From Spirosoma taeanense (GTDB taxonomy: Bacteria > Bacteroidota > Bacteroidia > Cytophagales > Spirosomataceae): 64,000 bases of DNA. The notes below the pieces were generated by a model. That model was not told the origin of the DNA and searched no databases. It saw only the letters and a program-made list of their open reading frames with translations. The DNA is taken from assembly GCF_013127955.1 (NCBI RefSeq), contig NZ_CP053435.1:5332001-5396000 (forward strand). Direction: 5' to 3'. Shown one piece after another: positions 16,896-24,822 of this stretch (position 1 is the stretch's first letter; each line of letters opens with the position of its first letter). The position numbers and the translations under genes were made by a program.

Positions 16896-17774
16896 ATGAG
16901 TAATTACTCCATCAAAGATTTAGAACAGCTATCGGGAATTAAGGCCCATACGCTGCGGATCTGGGAACAACGATACAATATCATCACGCCCAAACGTACG
17001 GATACGAACATCCGTACCTACGACGATCGGGACCTAAAGCTGGTCCTGAATATCTCATTGCTGAAAGATCATGGCTACAAAATTTCCGAAATCTCGAAGC
17101 TGTCGATAGAGGAGATGTACCGTGAGGTCATCAAAATTTCGGACCGCCAGTTAAACTATCCGGATCAGATTCATGCACTGACTATCTCCATGATTGATCT
17201 CGACGAGGAACGATTCGAGAAAATCATCAGCACCAATATTCTGCAGTTTGGCTTTGAGAACACGATGATTCACATCATCTATCCGTTTCTGAGCCGTATT
17301 GGTACGCTTTGGGTAACCGGCTCAATTGGCCCGGCACAGGAGCATTTTATCAGCAACCTGATCCGCCAGAAAATCATCGTTGCGGTGGATGGTCAGGTCA
17401 ACAAACAGCGACCTAATGGCAAAAAGTATATGCTGTTTCTGCCCGAGGGCGAGTTGCACGAAATTAGTTTGCTCTTTGCCAACTACATTGTCCGGGCCCG
17501 GTACAATAAAGTCATTTATTTAGGCCAGAGCCTGCCATTCAATGAGCTGGAATTCGCCTTTAACATACACAAGCCTGATTACATCTTTACGGTTATTACG
17601 TCGGTGCCCTCCAATCACGAGGTACAGCCATACGTGGATCGTCTGGCTAAAACATTTCCGGATACTCATTTGCTCTTGACGGGTTATCAGATAGTTGGTC
17701 AGGATATCAACATTCCTGAAAAAGCGACCATCATTAATCAGATTGAGGATCTGATTCGCATTGCTAGTACATGA
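16896..17774 (+). CDS. MerR-family regulator with B12-binding domain (CarH/LitR-like)
   Basis: 292 residues. The MerR helix-turn-helix (about 4-70) contains YSIKDLEQLSGIKAHTLRIW. A helical B12-binding cap domain and a Rossmann-type cobalamin domain follow. The cap shows W139 and E149-H150 (LWVTGSIGPAQEH); Trp then Glu-His ten residues later is the spacing of the adenosyl-contacting residues in the photoreceptor CarH. The lower-ligand loop GELHEIS keeps the Glu-x-His of CarH, although the Gly usual two residues later is Ser. CarH/LitR proteins repress carotenoid genes in the dark and release DNA when light breaks adenosyl-B12. Light response is inferred. The gene sits 206 bases after a carotenoid gene. 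Confidence 0.85.
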   Translation: MSNYSIKDLEQLSGIKAHTLRIWEQRYNIITPKRTDTNIRTYDDRDLKLVLNISLLKDHGYKISEISKLSIEEMYREVIKISDRQLNYPDQIHALTISMIDLDEERFEKIISTNILQFGFENTMIHIIYPFLSRIGTLWVTGSIGPAQEHFISNLIRQKIIVAVDGQVNKQRPNGKKYMLFLPEGELHEISLLFANYIVRARYNKVIYLGQSLPFNELEFAFNIHKPDYIFTVITSVPSNHEVQPYVDRLAKTFPDTHLLLTGYQIVGQDINIPEKATIINQIEDLIRIAST

Positions 17775-17792
17775 ATAAAACGATTGAAGTTG

Positions 17793-17834
17793 GTAAGACA
17801 AAAAACGCCCGAATTCGGGCGTTTTTTGTCTTAC
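17793..17834. terminator. Perfect 42-base palindrome, bidirectional terminator
   Basis: GTAAGACAAAAAACGCCCGAA is followed by its exact complement, giving A runs on one side and T runs on the other in both orientations. It terminates the MerR gene and the convergent dehydrogenase gene. The dehydrogenase stop codon (17831-17833) lies inside the stem. Confidence 0.95.
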
Positions 17835-18787
17835 TCGTTCACTATATTCTTCGGTTTCCCTTCTATAAACGCCCGCACGTTATCGGCTACTTCGTTCATT
17901 AGCCGCTGGCGAGCTTCATGGCTGGCCCAGGCTATATGAGGTGTAATCAAACAGTTCTTGGCGGTTAGCAAGGGGTTGTCGGCTTTGGGCGGCTCAATGG
18001 ATAGAACATCAATCCCGGCACCGGCCAGATGACCGTTGTTCAGCGCATCAGCTACGTCGGCTTCGTTCAACAAACTGCCCCGACTAGTATTGATCAGGTA
18101 AGCCGTTGGTTTCATGCGGATCAATAGATCGCGGTTCACAAACCCGATAGTGTCGGGTGTAGCGGGGGTGTGCAGCGACACCACATCGCTCTGGGCAAAC
18201 AAAGTCGGCTGGTCGACCAAGGTTACGCCTAAATCTGACATCTGGGCCGGATGACGCCGATTGACCAGAACCCGCATGCCAAACGCTTTACCAATATCGG
18301 CAACCTTTCGTCCAATGTCGCCGTAGCCAACAAGCCCCAGCGTTTTTCCGGCTAACTCAACCAGCGGACTTTTAGCGTAACTGAAATCAGGCGATGCCAC
18401 CCACTCGCCTGCGTGGACACTGGCAGCGTGCCGCCCAACGTGATAGGTAAGTTCCAGCAGCAGTGCAAAGGTTAACTGCGCTACCGAATCAGAACTGTAG
18501 CCGCGGACGTTGGTCACCAGGATGCCTCGTTCGCGGGCGGCTGCCACATCCACAATGTCGTAGCCCGTTGCGACCACACCAATATAGCGCAGCCTGGACA
18601 GCTGGCTTATGGTCTCGCGGTTTAGCTTAACCTTGTTAACCAGTACTATCTCCGCGTCCTGAAGACGTTCTACAAGTTGTTTAGGGCTGGTACGATCGTA
18701 AAACGTTACGTCGCCGAGCGACCTGATCGGCTCCCAGTCCAGATCACCGGGATTAAGGGTAAAGGCGTCAGCAAAAACAATCTTCAT
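17831..18787 (-). CDS. D-2-hydroxyacid dehydrogenase, NAD-dependent
   Basis: 318 residues from the ATG at 18787 (MKIVFADAFTLN). A longer frame to 18970 would overlap the upstream hydrolase gene and adds no domain. The NAD-binding motif is GLVGYGDIGRKVADIGKAFG with VNRR after it. Catalytic residues are visible: Arg in NTSRGSLL, Glu in DVLSIEPP and His in ITPHIAWAS. The family includes glycerate dehydrogenase/hydroxypyruvate reductase and lactate dehydrogenase; which one is not decidable. The start is 13 bases after the stop of the YheT-like gene, so the two are probably cotranscribed. Confidence 0.9.
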   Translation of the reverse strand: MKIVFADAFTLNPGDLDWEPIRSLGDVTFYDRTSPKQLVERLQDAEIVLVNKVKLNRETISQLSRLRYIGVVATGYDIVDVAAARERGILVTNVRGYSSDSVAQLTFALLLELTYHVGRHAASVHAGEWVASPDFSYAKSPLVELAGKTLGLVGYGDIGRKVADIGKAFGMRVLVNRRHPAQMSDLGVTLVDQPTLFAQSDVVSLHTPATPDTIGFVNRDLLIRMKPTAYLINTSRGSLLNEADVADALNNGHLAGAGIDVLSIEPPKADNPLLTAKNCLITPHIAWASHEARQRLMNEVADNVRAFIEGKPKNIVNE

Positions 18788-18800
18788 GGGAATGATTGGG

Positions 18801-19766
18801 TTAAACGAGTCCCTGTGCAAACGCCAGGGCCCGCCGTTCGGCATAGGTGTGGGGATCGCGGTTAACGACAAACCCAACGTGTCCGCCCGTGCGGGGCGTT
18901 TCGAGATAAATATGCGGATGTGCTTCGGCCAGCCAACTTGGCGAACACTCGGGCGACAGAAGCGGATCATTCAGGGCATTCAGCAGCAGCGTCGGCACGG
19001 CTATATCGGGCATGAAGTTAATGGCCGAAGCCTGGGTGTAAAAATCGTCGGCATCGCGATAACTATTGACAGGAGCCGAAAAAAACTCATCAAAATCGCG
19101 CCAGCGTTTCACTTGCCGCAGTTTGGTCATATCTAATCGCCCCGGAAATCGGTCGGCTTTCTGACTGATTTTAACGACCAGCTTTTTCATAAATCGATTC
19201 CGGTAAAATCGATTCGACGGATGATCCAGCAGCCGGGCACTCGCGCCTAAATCAGTCGGAGACGAGATCGCTATTCCACATTTAATTAAGTCGGGGAGGT
19301 TTTTACCATGAACGCCCAGGTACTTCAACGTAATGTTGCCGCCCATACTATAGCCAACAAGGGCCACTTCACGGTACTGTCTCGTTCGGCACGCGTGCCG
19401 GATAACCTCATCAATATCGCCAATCTCACCGTGGTTGTAGAGCCGGAAAGCGCGGTTCATCTCGCCACTGCACGACCGGCAGTTCCAGGCTAAAACATCA
19501 TACCCATTCTGGGCAAAAAGTCGGGCCGTACCCCGCATATACTGCCGCTGGCTGTCGCCTTCGAGCCCATGCGTCAGAACGACCAGTCGGGACTGGCCTG
19601 CATTGACCCAGTCCAGATCCACAAAATCACCGTCGGAGAGGGTCAACCGTTCGCGTTCGTAGACAACTCCCGTTACCTGCCGGGTTAAACTCGGTATAAT
19701 TGTTTGTAAGTGCCCGTTGTACTGGTACGCTGGCGGGCCGGGATAAGTAGAAATAAGGAGCGGCAT
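18801..19766 (-). CDS. YheT-family alpha/beta hydrolase
   Basis: 321 residues from the ATG at 19766 (MPLLISTYPGPP); a TTG at 19781 would add five residues. Motifs of the YheT/ABHD1-3 family: NGHLQTIIPSL near the start, the oxyanion region LTHGLEGDS, NCRSCSGEMN, and the nucleophile elbow GYSMGGN. A late GGHVGF holds the catalytic His. These are cytoplasmic esterases or lipases of uncertain substrate. It is the first gene of a probable two-gene operon with the dehydrogenase and is divergent from a membrane-protein gene 53 bases away. Confidence 0.88.
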   Translation of the reverse strand: MPLLISTYPGPPAYQYNGHLQTIIPSLTRQVTGVVYERERLTLSDGDFVDLDWVNAGQSRLVVLTHGLEGDSQRQYMRGTARLFAQNGYDVLAWNCRSCSGEMNRAFRLYNHGEIGDIDEVIRHACRTRQYREVALVGYSMGGNITLKYLGVHGKNLPDLIKCGIAISSPTDLGASARLLDHPSNRFYRNRFMKKLVVKISQKADRFPGRLDMTKLRQVKRWRDFDEFFSAPVNSYRDADDFYTQASAINFMPDIAVPTLLLNALNDPLLSPECSPSWLAEAHPHIYLETPRTGGHVGFVVNRDPHTYAERRALAFAQGLV

Positions 19767-19819
19767 AATTTTACGGAACAACGACAGGTAGCTGGTCGTT
19801 GTTTGAGCAAACTTGTAAT

Positions 19820-20266
19820 ATGCACTTTGGTAAATACGCTTCGGTCATCTTCGCCAGCACAATCAAATTTGTGGGTGGCCCACTGACGGGTGCTACGTTA
19901 GGCCTAACCTGGCTTGAAACGGCACTTTGTACAACGCTGGGAATGATGCTGAGCGTCGTGGTAGTTACGTATGCAGGTGTGGCGCTACAGTCCCTGCTCA
20001 ACCGATACCGTTCCCAGCGTCCAAAACGGTTTACGCGTCGCACCCGCATGGCCGTTCGCATCTGGAAACGTTCGGGCATGATTGGTATCGCCTTGTTAAC
20101 CCCATTGCTGCTGACCCCGATCGGCGGTACGGCCATTGCGGTTTCGTTTCGGGTTAATCGGGGGCAGTTGCTGCTCTACATGCTCATCAGCGGGGTATTC
20201 TGGGCGGTCCTGCAAACCCTGCTGATCTATCAGATTCCGGGTATTAAAGGGTTCTTTGCCCACTAA
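19820..20266 (+). CDS. Small multi-pass membrane protein
   Basis: 148 residues from the ATG at 19820 (MHFGKYASVI); a TTG at 19799 is a weaker alternative. There are about four membrane segments, with a basic loop RYRSQRPKRFTRRTRM between the second and third. The half-motifs FVGGPLTGATLG and LLTPIGGTAIAVSF suggest a distant link to small multidrug-export/DedA-like proteins, but I cannot confirm it. Function unknown. Confidence 0.65.
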   Translation: MHFGKYASVIFASTIKFVGGPLTGATLGLTWLETALCTTLGMMLSVVVVTYAGVALQSLLNRYRSQRPKRFTRRTRMAVRIWKRSGMIGIALLTPLLLTPIGGTAIAVSFRVNRGQLLLYMLISGVFWAVLQTLLIYQIPGIKGFFAH

Positions 20267-20321
20267 CCAACCGTATTTTATCAATACCAGCGTAATACGG
20301 TGACTGGCAGGGCAACAACAA

Positions 20322-21092
20322 TCAACGACTAACGGTCTGGGCTACGGGTACTGCCGACTTCTTGCGGAAATCTCCCCGCGAAAAGTATTTCTCAATCAGG
20401 CAGTAGAGCAGAATGAAAAAATACCGGCTACCCATTTCTTTGATTTTTAGCTTCGATTCGCCGTACTTCCGGTTTGTCCAGCTATTTGGCACAACAGCGT
20501 AACTATACCCCCGTACAATGGCCTTCAGCGGTAATTCGACTGTTAAGTTGAAATGAGGAGAGAGAAACGGCTTCACGCCCTCAATCGTCTCGCGTTTGTA
20601 TAGCTTGAAGGCATTCGTCGTATCATTGTACTTAATGCCCATAACCATCTTGACGATGAAGTTAGCGATGCGGTTGATGAATTTCTTGAGGGGCGGATAA
20701 TCAATGACCTTCCCGCCTTTACCCCAACGCGACCCGAACACGGCATCGACGTTTGTTTCGAGCATCTTGTTATAGTATTTCACTAAGTCCTCCGGATCGT
20801 CGGACATATCGGCCATGAACACCGCCACGCAATCGCCGGTGAAGCGTTCCAGTCCGTAACGAACGGCATAGCCGAAGCCGTTGGGACCTGGGTTAGTAAA
20901 ATGCACCAGGGTCGGGATTTCGGTTGCCGCCAGCTCCTGCAAAACTCGCAGCGTACCGTCCTTGGAATTATCGTTCGTAACGCAAATCTCGTGCGGAATG
21001 CCGTGCTTCGCCAGAGTCTGGTACAGCACCCGCAGGGTGGGCGGCAACGATTCTTCTTCGTTATAGGCTGGTATGACGACGCTTAGCTTCAT
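20322..21092 (-). CDS. Glycosyltransferase family 2, dolichyl-phosphate mannose synthase-like
   Basis: 256 residues. The GT2 domain begins with LSVVIPAYNEEESLP, has TNDNSKDGT and the metal-binding MADMSDDPED, then GSRWGKGG, and near the end NRKYGESKLKIKEMG. This layout is that of polyprenyl-phosphate sugar synthases (DPM1/GtrB-like). There are no C-terminal membrane helices beyond one hydrophobic stretch. It probably loads a sugar onto a lipid carrier. It is the last gene of the minus-strand polysaccharide cluster. Confidence 0.88.
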   Translation of the reverse strand: MKLSVVIPAYNEEESLPPTLRVLYQTLAKHGIPHEICVTNDNSKDGTLRVLQELAATEIPTLVHFTNPGPNGFGYAVRYGLERFTGDCVAVFMADMSDDPEDLVKYYNKMLETNVDAVFGSRWGKGGKVIDYPPLKKFINRIANFIVKMVMGIKYNDTTNAFKLYKRETIEGVKPFLSPHFNLTVELPLKAIVRGYSYAVVPNSWTNRKYGESKLKIKEMGSRYFFILLYCLIEKYFSRGDFRKKSAVPVAQTVSR

Positions 21093-21152
21093 GTCGATTC
21101 AGTTCACCGTTGGTATTTGTTGTCTTTTGTATCGCGGTTCCAGGCTTTCGGA

Positions 21153-22112
21153 TTAATTACGATGCGGCAGCAACCGGATCGTGCTGTAAAGTTTACTGAC
21201 GGGCCTGGGCAGTATATAATCGCGTAGCACAAGCTTTGTTTTTTCCCAGTCCGGCCGACCTAAATGCAGGTATTTCAGCGCATAGAACGCCCGGCGGAAA
21301 TAACTCTGTTTATATTGTTTGGCATCCAGCAGCATTCGATAATAACGGGCGATGTTCCGGCGTAGTGTTCGATCGTATTTATAATCGAGCTCGCGGTTAA
21401 TATCGCGGTACATCTGAATCCGGTTGCGCAGAAACGTTTCGTCATAGTAATTATCCGCGTAACTGGCTCCTCCGCGGTTCTTCCGGTACACAGACATTAC
21501 ATCCGGAATGTAGCCGATTTTCCCAAGTTTGGCTTTGAGAATCAACCGGGGGATATCGCCACTCGACGACTCCCGGAACCAGGTCGGATACTCTTTTATA
21601 TTATTGCGGTACAACGTACTCGACGTTGCCATAAACCAGATTTCATCCTCCCCGATCAGGTCATCCACCGTATAAAATGGCTTCATATCGGGTCCATTGA
21701 GCAGGTGCGAAGGCGTACCATCTTCATACGTAATGAGCGCGTTATGAAAGACAGTCGAATAGTCGGGGTGATCGTCCAGCAGATCGGCCTGTTTCTGCAG
21801 CTTCAGCGAATCTGTCCAGTAGTCATCACCATCCATCAGCGCATAATACTCACCTTTGGCCAGCTTCAGCGTTTCCAGAAAGTTGATTCCGCCGTTTTTA
21901 CCCATGTTACGTGGATGAAGAACGCCGATAACCAGACCGGGGTGATTACGTTCATACTCCTGGATAATTTCCCGGGTACCATCCGTCGAAAAATCATCGC
22001 CAACCAGAATCTCGATAGGAAATGTCGTTTGCTGGGCAAGAGCGCTATCAATAGCCTTGCGGATGAACTTCTGCTGGTTGTAGGTGATAATCAGAACGCT
22101 GACTTTGACCAT
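21153..22112 (-). CDS. Glycosyltransferase family 2
   Basis: 319 residues. N-terminal GT2 fold: VSVLIITYNQQKFIRKAIDS, VGDDFSTDGT, and LMDGDDYW as the DxD metal site. It matches transferases that add sugars during polysaccharide or O-antigen assembly; the C-terminal 100 residues are basic and may touch the membrane. Donor and acceptor are unknown. A hairpin lies just before its ATG, inside the leader. Confidence 0.9.
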   Translation of the reverse strand: MVKVSVLIITYNQQKFIRKAIDSALAQQTTFPIEILVGDDFSTDGTREIIQEYERNHPGLVIGVLHPRNMGKNGGINFLETLKLAKGEYYALMDGDDYWTDSLKLQKQADLLDDHPDYSTVFHNALITYEDGTPSHLLNGPDMKPFYTVDDLIGEDEIWFMATSSTLYRNNIKEYPTWFRESSSGDIPRLILKAKLGKIGYIPDVMSVYRKNRGGASYADNYYDETFLRNRIQMYRDINRELDYKYDRTLRRNIARYYRMLLDAKQYKQSYFRRAFYALKYLHLGRPDWEKTKLVLRDYILPRPVSKLYSTIRLLPHRN

Positions 22113-22120
22113 AAAGAGAA

Positions 22121-22162
22121 CAAAAACCCGGCTTCGCGCAACCTGTAGCGCGAACCGGGTTT
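22121..22162 (-). terminator. Hairpin with T run before the GT2 start codon
   Basis: AAACCCGG-TTCGCGC at 22124-22139 pairs with GCGCGAACCGGGTTT at 22148-22162 and is followed on the minus strand by TTTTTG. It either terminates the upstream dioxygenase-like gene or acts in the leader of the GT2 gene, whose ATG is nine bases further on. Confidence 0.75.
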
Positions 22163-22173
22163 CCGGTTGGTTG

Positions 22174-22181
22174 CAAAGATA
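22174..22181 (-). promoter_or_regulatory. -7-like promoter element
   Basis: The minus strand reads TATCTTTG, identical to the element before the small secreted-protein gene. No TTG is seen at the -33 distance. If used, the transcript would cross the hairpin at 22121-22162 before the GT2 start. Confidence 0.35.
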
Positions 22182-22228
22182 CGAACGAACGGGACGTTAA
22201 TTGCCGGGCCCGATGCCGTATTTCCTGA

Positions 22229-23053
22229 TTAAACGGTTGCCTCCGATGCCGTATTCTTCGCCGTTTGAATATGCGCTTTCCAGCCCTGCGGCTCGTCCTT
22301 CTCAGCGGGGGTTCCCCAGGGATTATAGAATGGCAGAATGGATACCCAACGCCCGGCGGGATCTTCCCAGCTGAACCGGTCGGCAAAACTCGACGGACTC
22401 ACCCAGTGCGGCAGGTCATAGCGGAACAGAATCATGTCGCCCATGTCCTGATAGCCTTCTGTCTCGACGATATGGTCGTTGATAACGTAACCCGTTCCGC
22501 CCGACGTATAATCCTGCCCATATTGGTTAAGGGCCAGAATCATGCCTACCTTCTGCGGGTTAAGCGGGTGCCAGTGCCGTCCGAAGAAACTGCCCCCCAG
22601 TGGGTAGTGCGTTACCTGCGGGTGAAAATACGGTTCGCCCTTCCGGATTCCGAATGATTCATTATTCCCGGTCAGGTTGTTCCAGAAGCCCCGCATTGGA
22701 TCGAAAACGCTCAGCAATGTCTGCTGGAATTCCGTCTCCAGGTCCAGAATAGCATCGAAGGTATGGTCGTGAAAAAGCTGTGGCGCCTGCTGAATCTTGG
22801 CGATGTGCAGCCGTTGCTTATGCTGATTGTTATCGAATGTATCGGGACCTTCGGCCAACGGTGTTTTATCGGCCCACTGACGCGTATCAGCAATCACCTT
22901 AGCCAGTTTTTCGTTAGGAATACCCGTCTTAATGATAACGATGTTCGGCTCGTTAACCAACCGCATCACCTCTTCGTACGGAATCTCGGTAACAATCTGA
23001 CCGTCTTTGAATTCGGCGTCAACTTTTATGAGATACTTTGCTACTTCTTTCAT
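22229..23053 (-). CDS. Dioxygenase-like protein, possible 2-oxoglutarate/Fe(II) fold
   Basis: 274 residues, no signal peptide. The C-terminal half has the order of motifs expected of a double-stranded beta-helix iron oxygenase: GRHWHPLNPQKVGMILALN (His160, His162), then GGTGYV, then GDMILFRYDLPHWVSP (His216), then GRWVSILPFY (Arg235). The first iron motif would be His-x-His in place of the usual His-x-Asp. I do not recognise the exact family. It sits among glycosyltransferases, so it may hydroxylate or modify a sugar precursor. This is inference. Confidence 0.55.
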   Translation of the reverse strand: MKEVAKYLIKVDAEFKDGQIVTEIPYEEVMRLVNEPNIVIIKTGIPNEKLAKVIADTRQWADKTPLAEGPDTFDNNQHKQRLHIAKIQQAPQLFHDHTFDAILDLETEFQQTLLSVFDPMRGFWNNLTGNNESFGIRKGEPYFHPQVTHYPLGGSFFGRHWHPLNPQKVGMILALNQYGQDYTSGGTGYVINDHIVETEGYQDMGDMILFRYDLPHWVSPSSFADRFSWEDPAGRWVSILPFYNPWGTPAEKDEPQGWKAHIQTAKNTASEATV

Positions 23054-23124
23054 ACTGTCTTGATTACGGATTTATCACAAAATAGGCCGCTACCTATGTA
23101 AAATACAAATTTGCAGAAACCGAC

Positions 23125-24057
23125 TTAGTTTGTGGCCGGCTGCGTAGCGTATCCAAACCCCGACGCGCCAAATCCATTCCCGTTATAAAACATAACCCAC
23201 TGATCGCGATGAGGAAAAATATGGCAATAATCCATCATCAGCGAATCCCAGCCTTCTGTCGACCGTCCGATACCGGCCTGATCGTCCTTCCGATTCCAGG
23301 TTATACCATCTGTCGACTCGGCATAACCGATGCGGTAACTACGCTGTACGTCCGTCCGGTAGTTAGTGGCGTTTCGGTACGAAAAATACATTTTGTACAA
23401 ATCTCCGTCCTTATATACCGTCGGGCGGCCAATAGCGTCCGTAAACTCATCATAACCTACGCAAACCTGACCGGTACGTTCCCACCGGATACCATCAGAC
23501 GACTCGGCGTATTTGACATCGTAAAACGGCTCGGGATGATCGTTGATGACCTCAATCTTGGTGCAGGAGAGGTACCACATCCGCCAGGTATCTCCCTCGC
23601 GCATGACGCACGGCTGCGCTACCCATACCTGATCGTAAATCGACCGATCCAGCAGCGGTCCGGTGTATTTCCGCTCGAACGTCAGCCCACCGTCGCGGCT
23701 CACGGCGAGACCAATCCCCAGCCGGTAGCTTGCCGTCTGGCTGCGGTTCCAGCCGGTATAATACAGCCAGATTTCATCGCCAACGGGCAGAAACCAGGAA
23801 GGCATAGCCCCCGATTCGTCGAACATGCCAACGGCACCTTTAGTCAGGCACGGCTTGTCATGTACGTAAACCACCTCCGATAAATTATCCGGATTAAGCT
23901 CTACGAACGAAGTAGCCGACGACGTGTTATCGTCGCGGGTAGCAAAATAAACGCGCAGCCGGTCATCCATTGGATACCCGAACGGCACCTGGGCGTGCGT
24001 CCGGCTAAAGGGCATCGAGCCGTCTGGCTTGTAAATAAGTCCTTGTTTAGTCCACAT
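23125..24057 (-). CDS. Five-bladed beta-propeller, glycosidase-like
   Basis: 310 residues, no signal peptide. Recurring blade patterns are seen: IWLYYTGWNRS, TWRMWYLSCTKIE, VKYAESSDGIRWER, LYKMYFSYRNATN, IGYAESTDGITWNRK and WVMFYNGNGFG. This is the five-bladed propeller shared by GH43, GH32 and GH130 enzymes. I do not see a complete catalytic triad I can name, so it may be an enzyme or a binding protein. The lack of a signal and its place in the glycosyltransferase cluster suggest a cytoplasmic role in polysaccharide synthesis. Confidence 0.7.
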   Translation of the reverse strand: MWTKQGLIYKPDGSMPFSRTHAQVPFGYPMDDRLRVYFATRDDNTSSATSFVELNPDNLSEVVYVHDKPCLTKGAVGMFDESGAMPSWFLPVGDEIWLYYTGWNRSQTASYRLGIGLAVSRDGGLTFERKYTGPLLDRSIYDQVWVAQPCVMREGDTWRMWYLSCTKIEVINDHPEPFYDVKYAESSDGIRWERTGQVCVGYDEFTDAIGRPTVYKDGDLYKMYFSYRNATNYRTDVQRSYRIGYAESTDGITWNRKDDQAGIGRSTEGWDSLMMDYCHIFPHRDQWVMFYNGNGFGASGFGYATQPATN

Positions 24058-24095
24058 AATTGGTTCGGTACGTGAATGGAATGGGACGTACTCCC

Positions 24096-24785
24096 TTAAT
24101 GGTACGTCAAACCGGAGTCACTTGTTCTATTTTCGAGGGGCACTTTTTCGGCAATGAACAGAAACTGCTTTCCCAACACCCACCAGACAAACGGCATATT
24201 CATGTACAGCTTTACCAGCAGGGGGTGAACCGGTAAACCGCCCCGGAACGATAAAGGCAGGAAGCGTGAATGCGCTTTGGTCACTTTAAAACCAGCTCCG
24301 TAGAGGTGTTCGGCTACGCCCAGTTCCGATAATACGACCGTATGATCGGCAAAATCGAAATATTCGCGGTAGCAGTATTTAAAATTCGGGCCAATTACGC
24401 CTAATCGGCCACCCGGTTTGAGGCATTTGTGCATCCGCCCCAGAAAGAAAGCGACTTCCTCCTGGCTACGCAGATGCTCCAAAAAGTTGGAAATAAACAC
24501 CGCATCGAAGTAGTTTTCGGGCAAATCAACCGTCAGTACGTCACCAATAACGAGTTTAACTTCGGGTGCGGCAAATTTTTTCACTTCTTCAACGATATCA
24601 ACGGTCCATCGTTCCTCGCTGGGAATAGCGTTGATAAATTCACACATGCCGCCTGCCGAGTCCAGCACCCGCTTAGGCTGGCCCAGGAGCTTATAAAAAT
24701 AATTGGCGATTATGGTCCAGATAACCTTCTTTTTCTCGTGTGAGATTTGCTGAAATCGGTACTGGTAAATACGGTCGTAATTCAT
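24096..24785 (-). CDS. Class I SAM-dependent methyltransferase
   Basis: 229 residues. Motif I is VLDSAGGMCEFI, then TVDIVEE, IGDVLTVDLPENYFDAVFISNFLEHL (acidic loop and motif IV) and LKPGGRLGVIGPN. This is the Methyltransf_11 type. Motif I reads SAGGMC in place of the usual GxGxG, which is common in sugar and lipid methyltransferases. It probably methylates a sugar or lipid-linked intermediate of the cluster. Confidence 0.85.
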   Translation of the reverse strand: MNYDRIYQYRFQQISHEKKKVIWTIIANYFYKLLGQPKRVLDSAGGMCEFINAIPSEERWTVDIVEEVKKFAAPEVKLVIGDVLTVDLPENYFDAVFISNFLEHLRSQEEVAFFLGRMHKCLKPGGRLGVIGPNFKYCYREYFDFADHTVVLSELGVAEHLYGAGFKVTKAHSRFLPLSFRGGLPVHPLLVKLYMNMPFVWWVLGKQFLFIAEKVPLENRTSDSGLTYH

Positions 24786-24822
24786 TGATTCGGTTAGTAT
24801 AGATTCAAGTTCGAAAATGCCG

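Noticed and set aside
18788-18970. N-terminal extension of the 2-hydroxyacid dehydrogenase reading frame
   Set aside because: It overlaps the YheT-like gene in another frame and adds no domain; the ATG at 18787 begins the normal fold.
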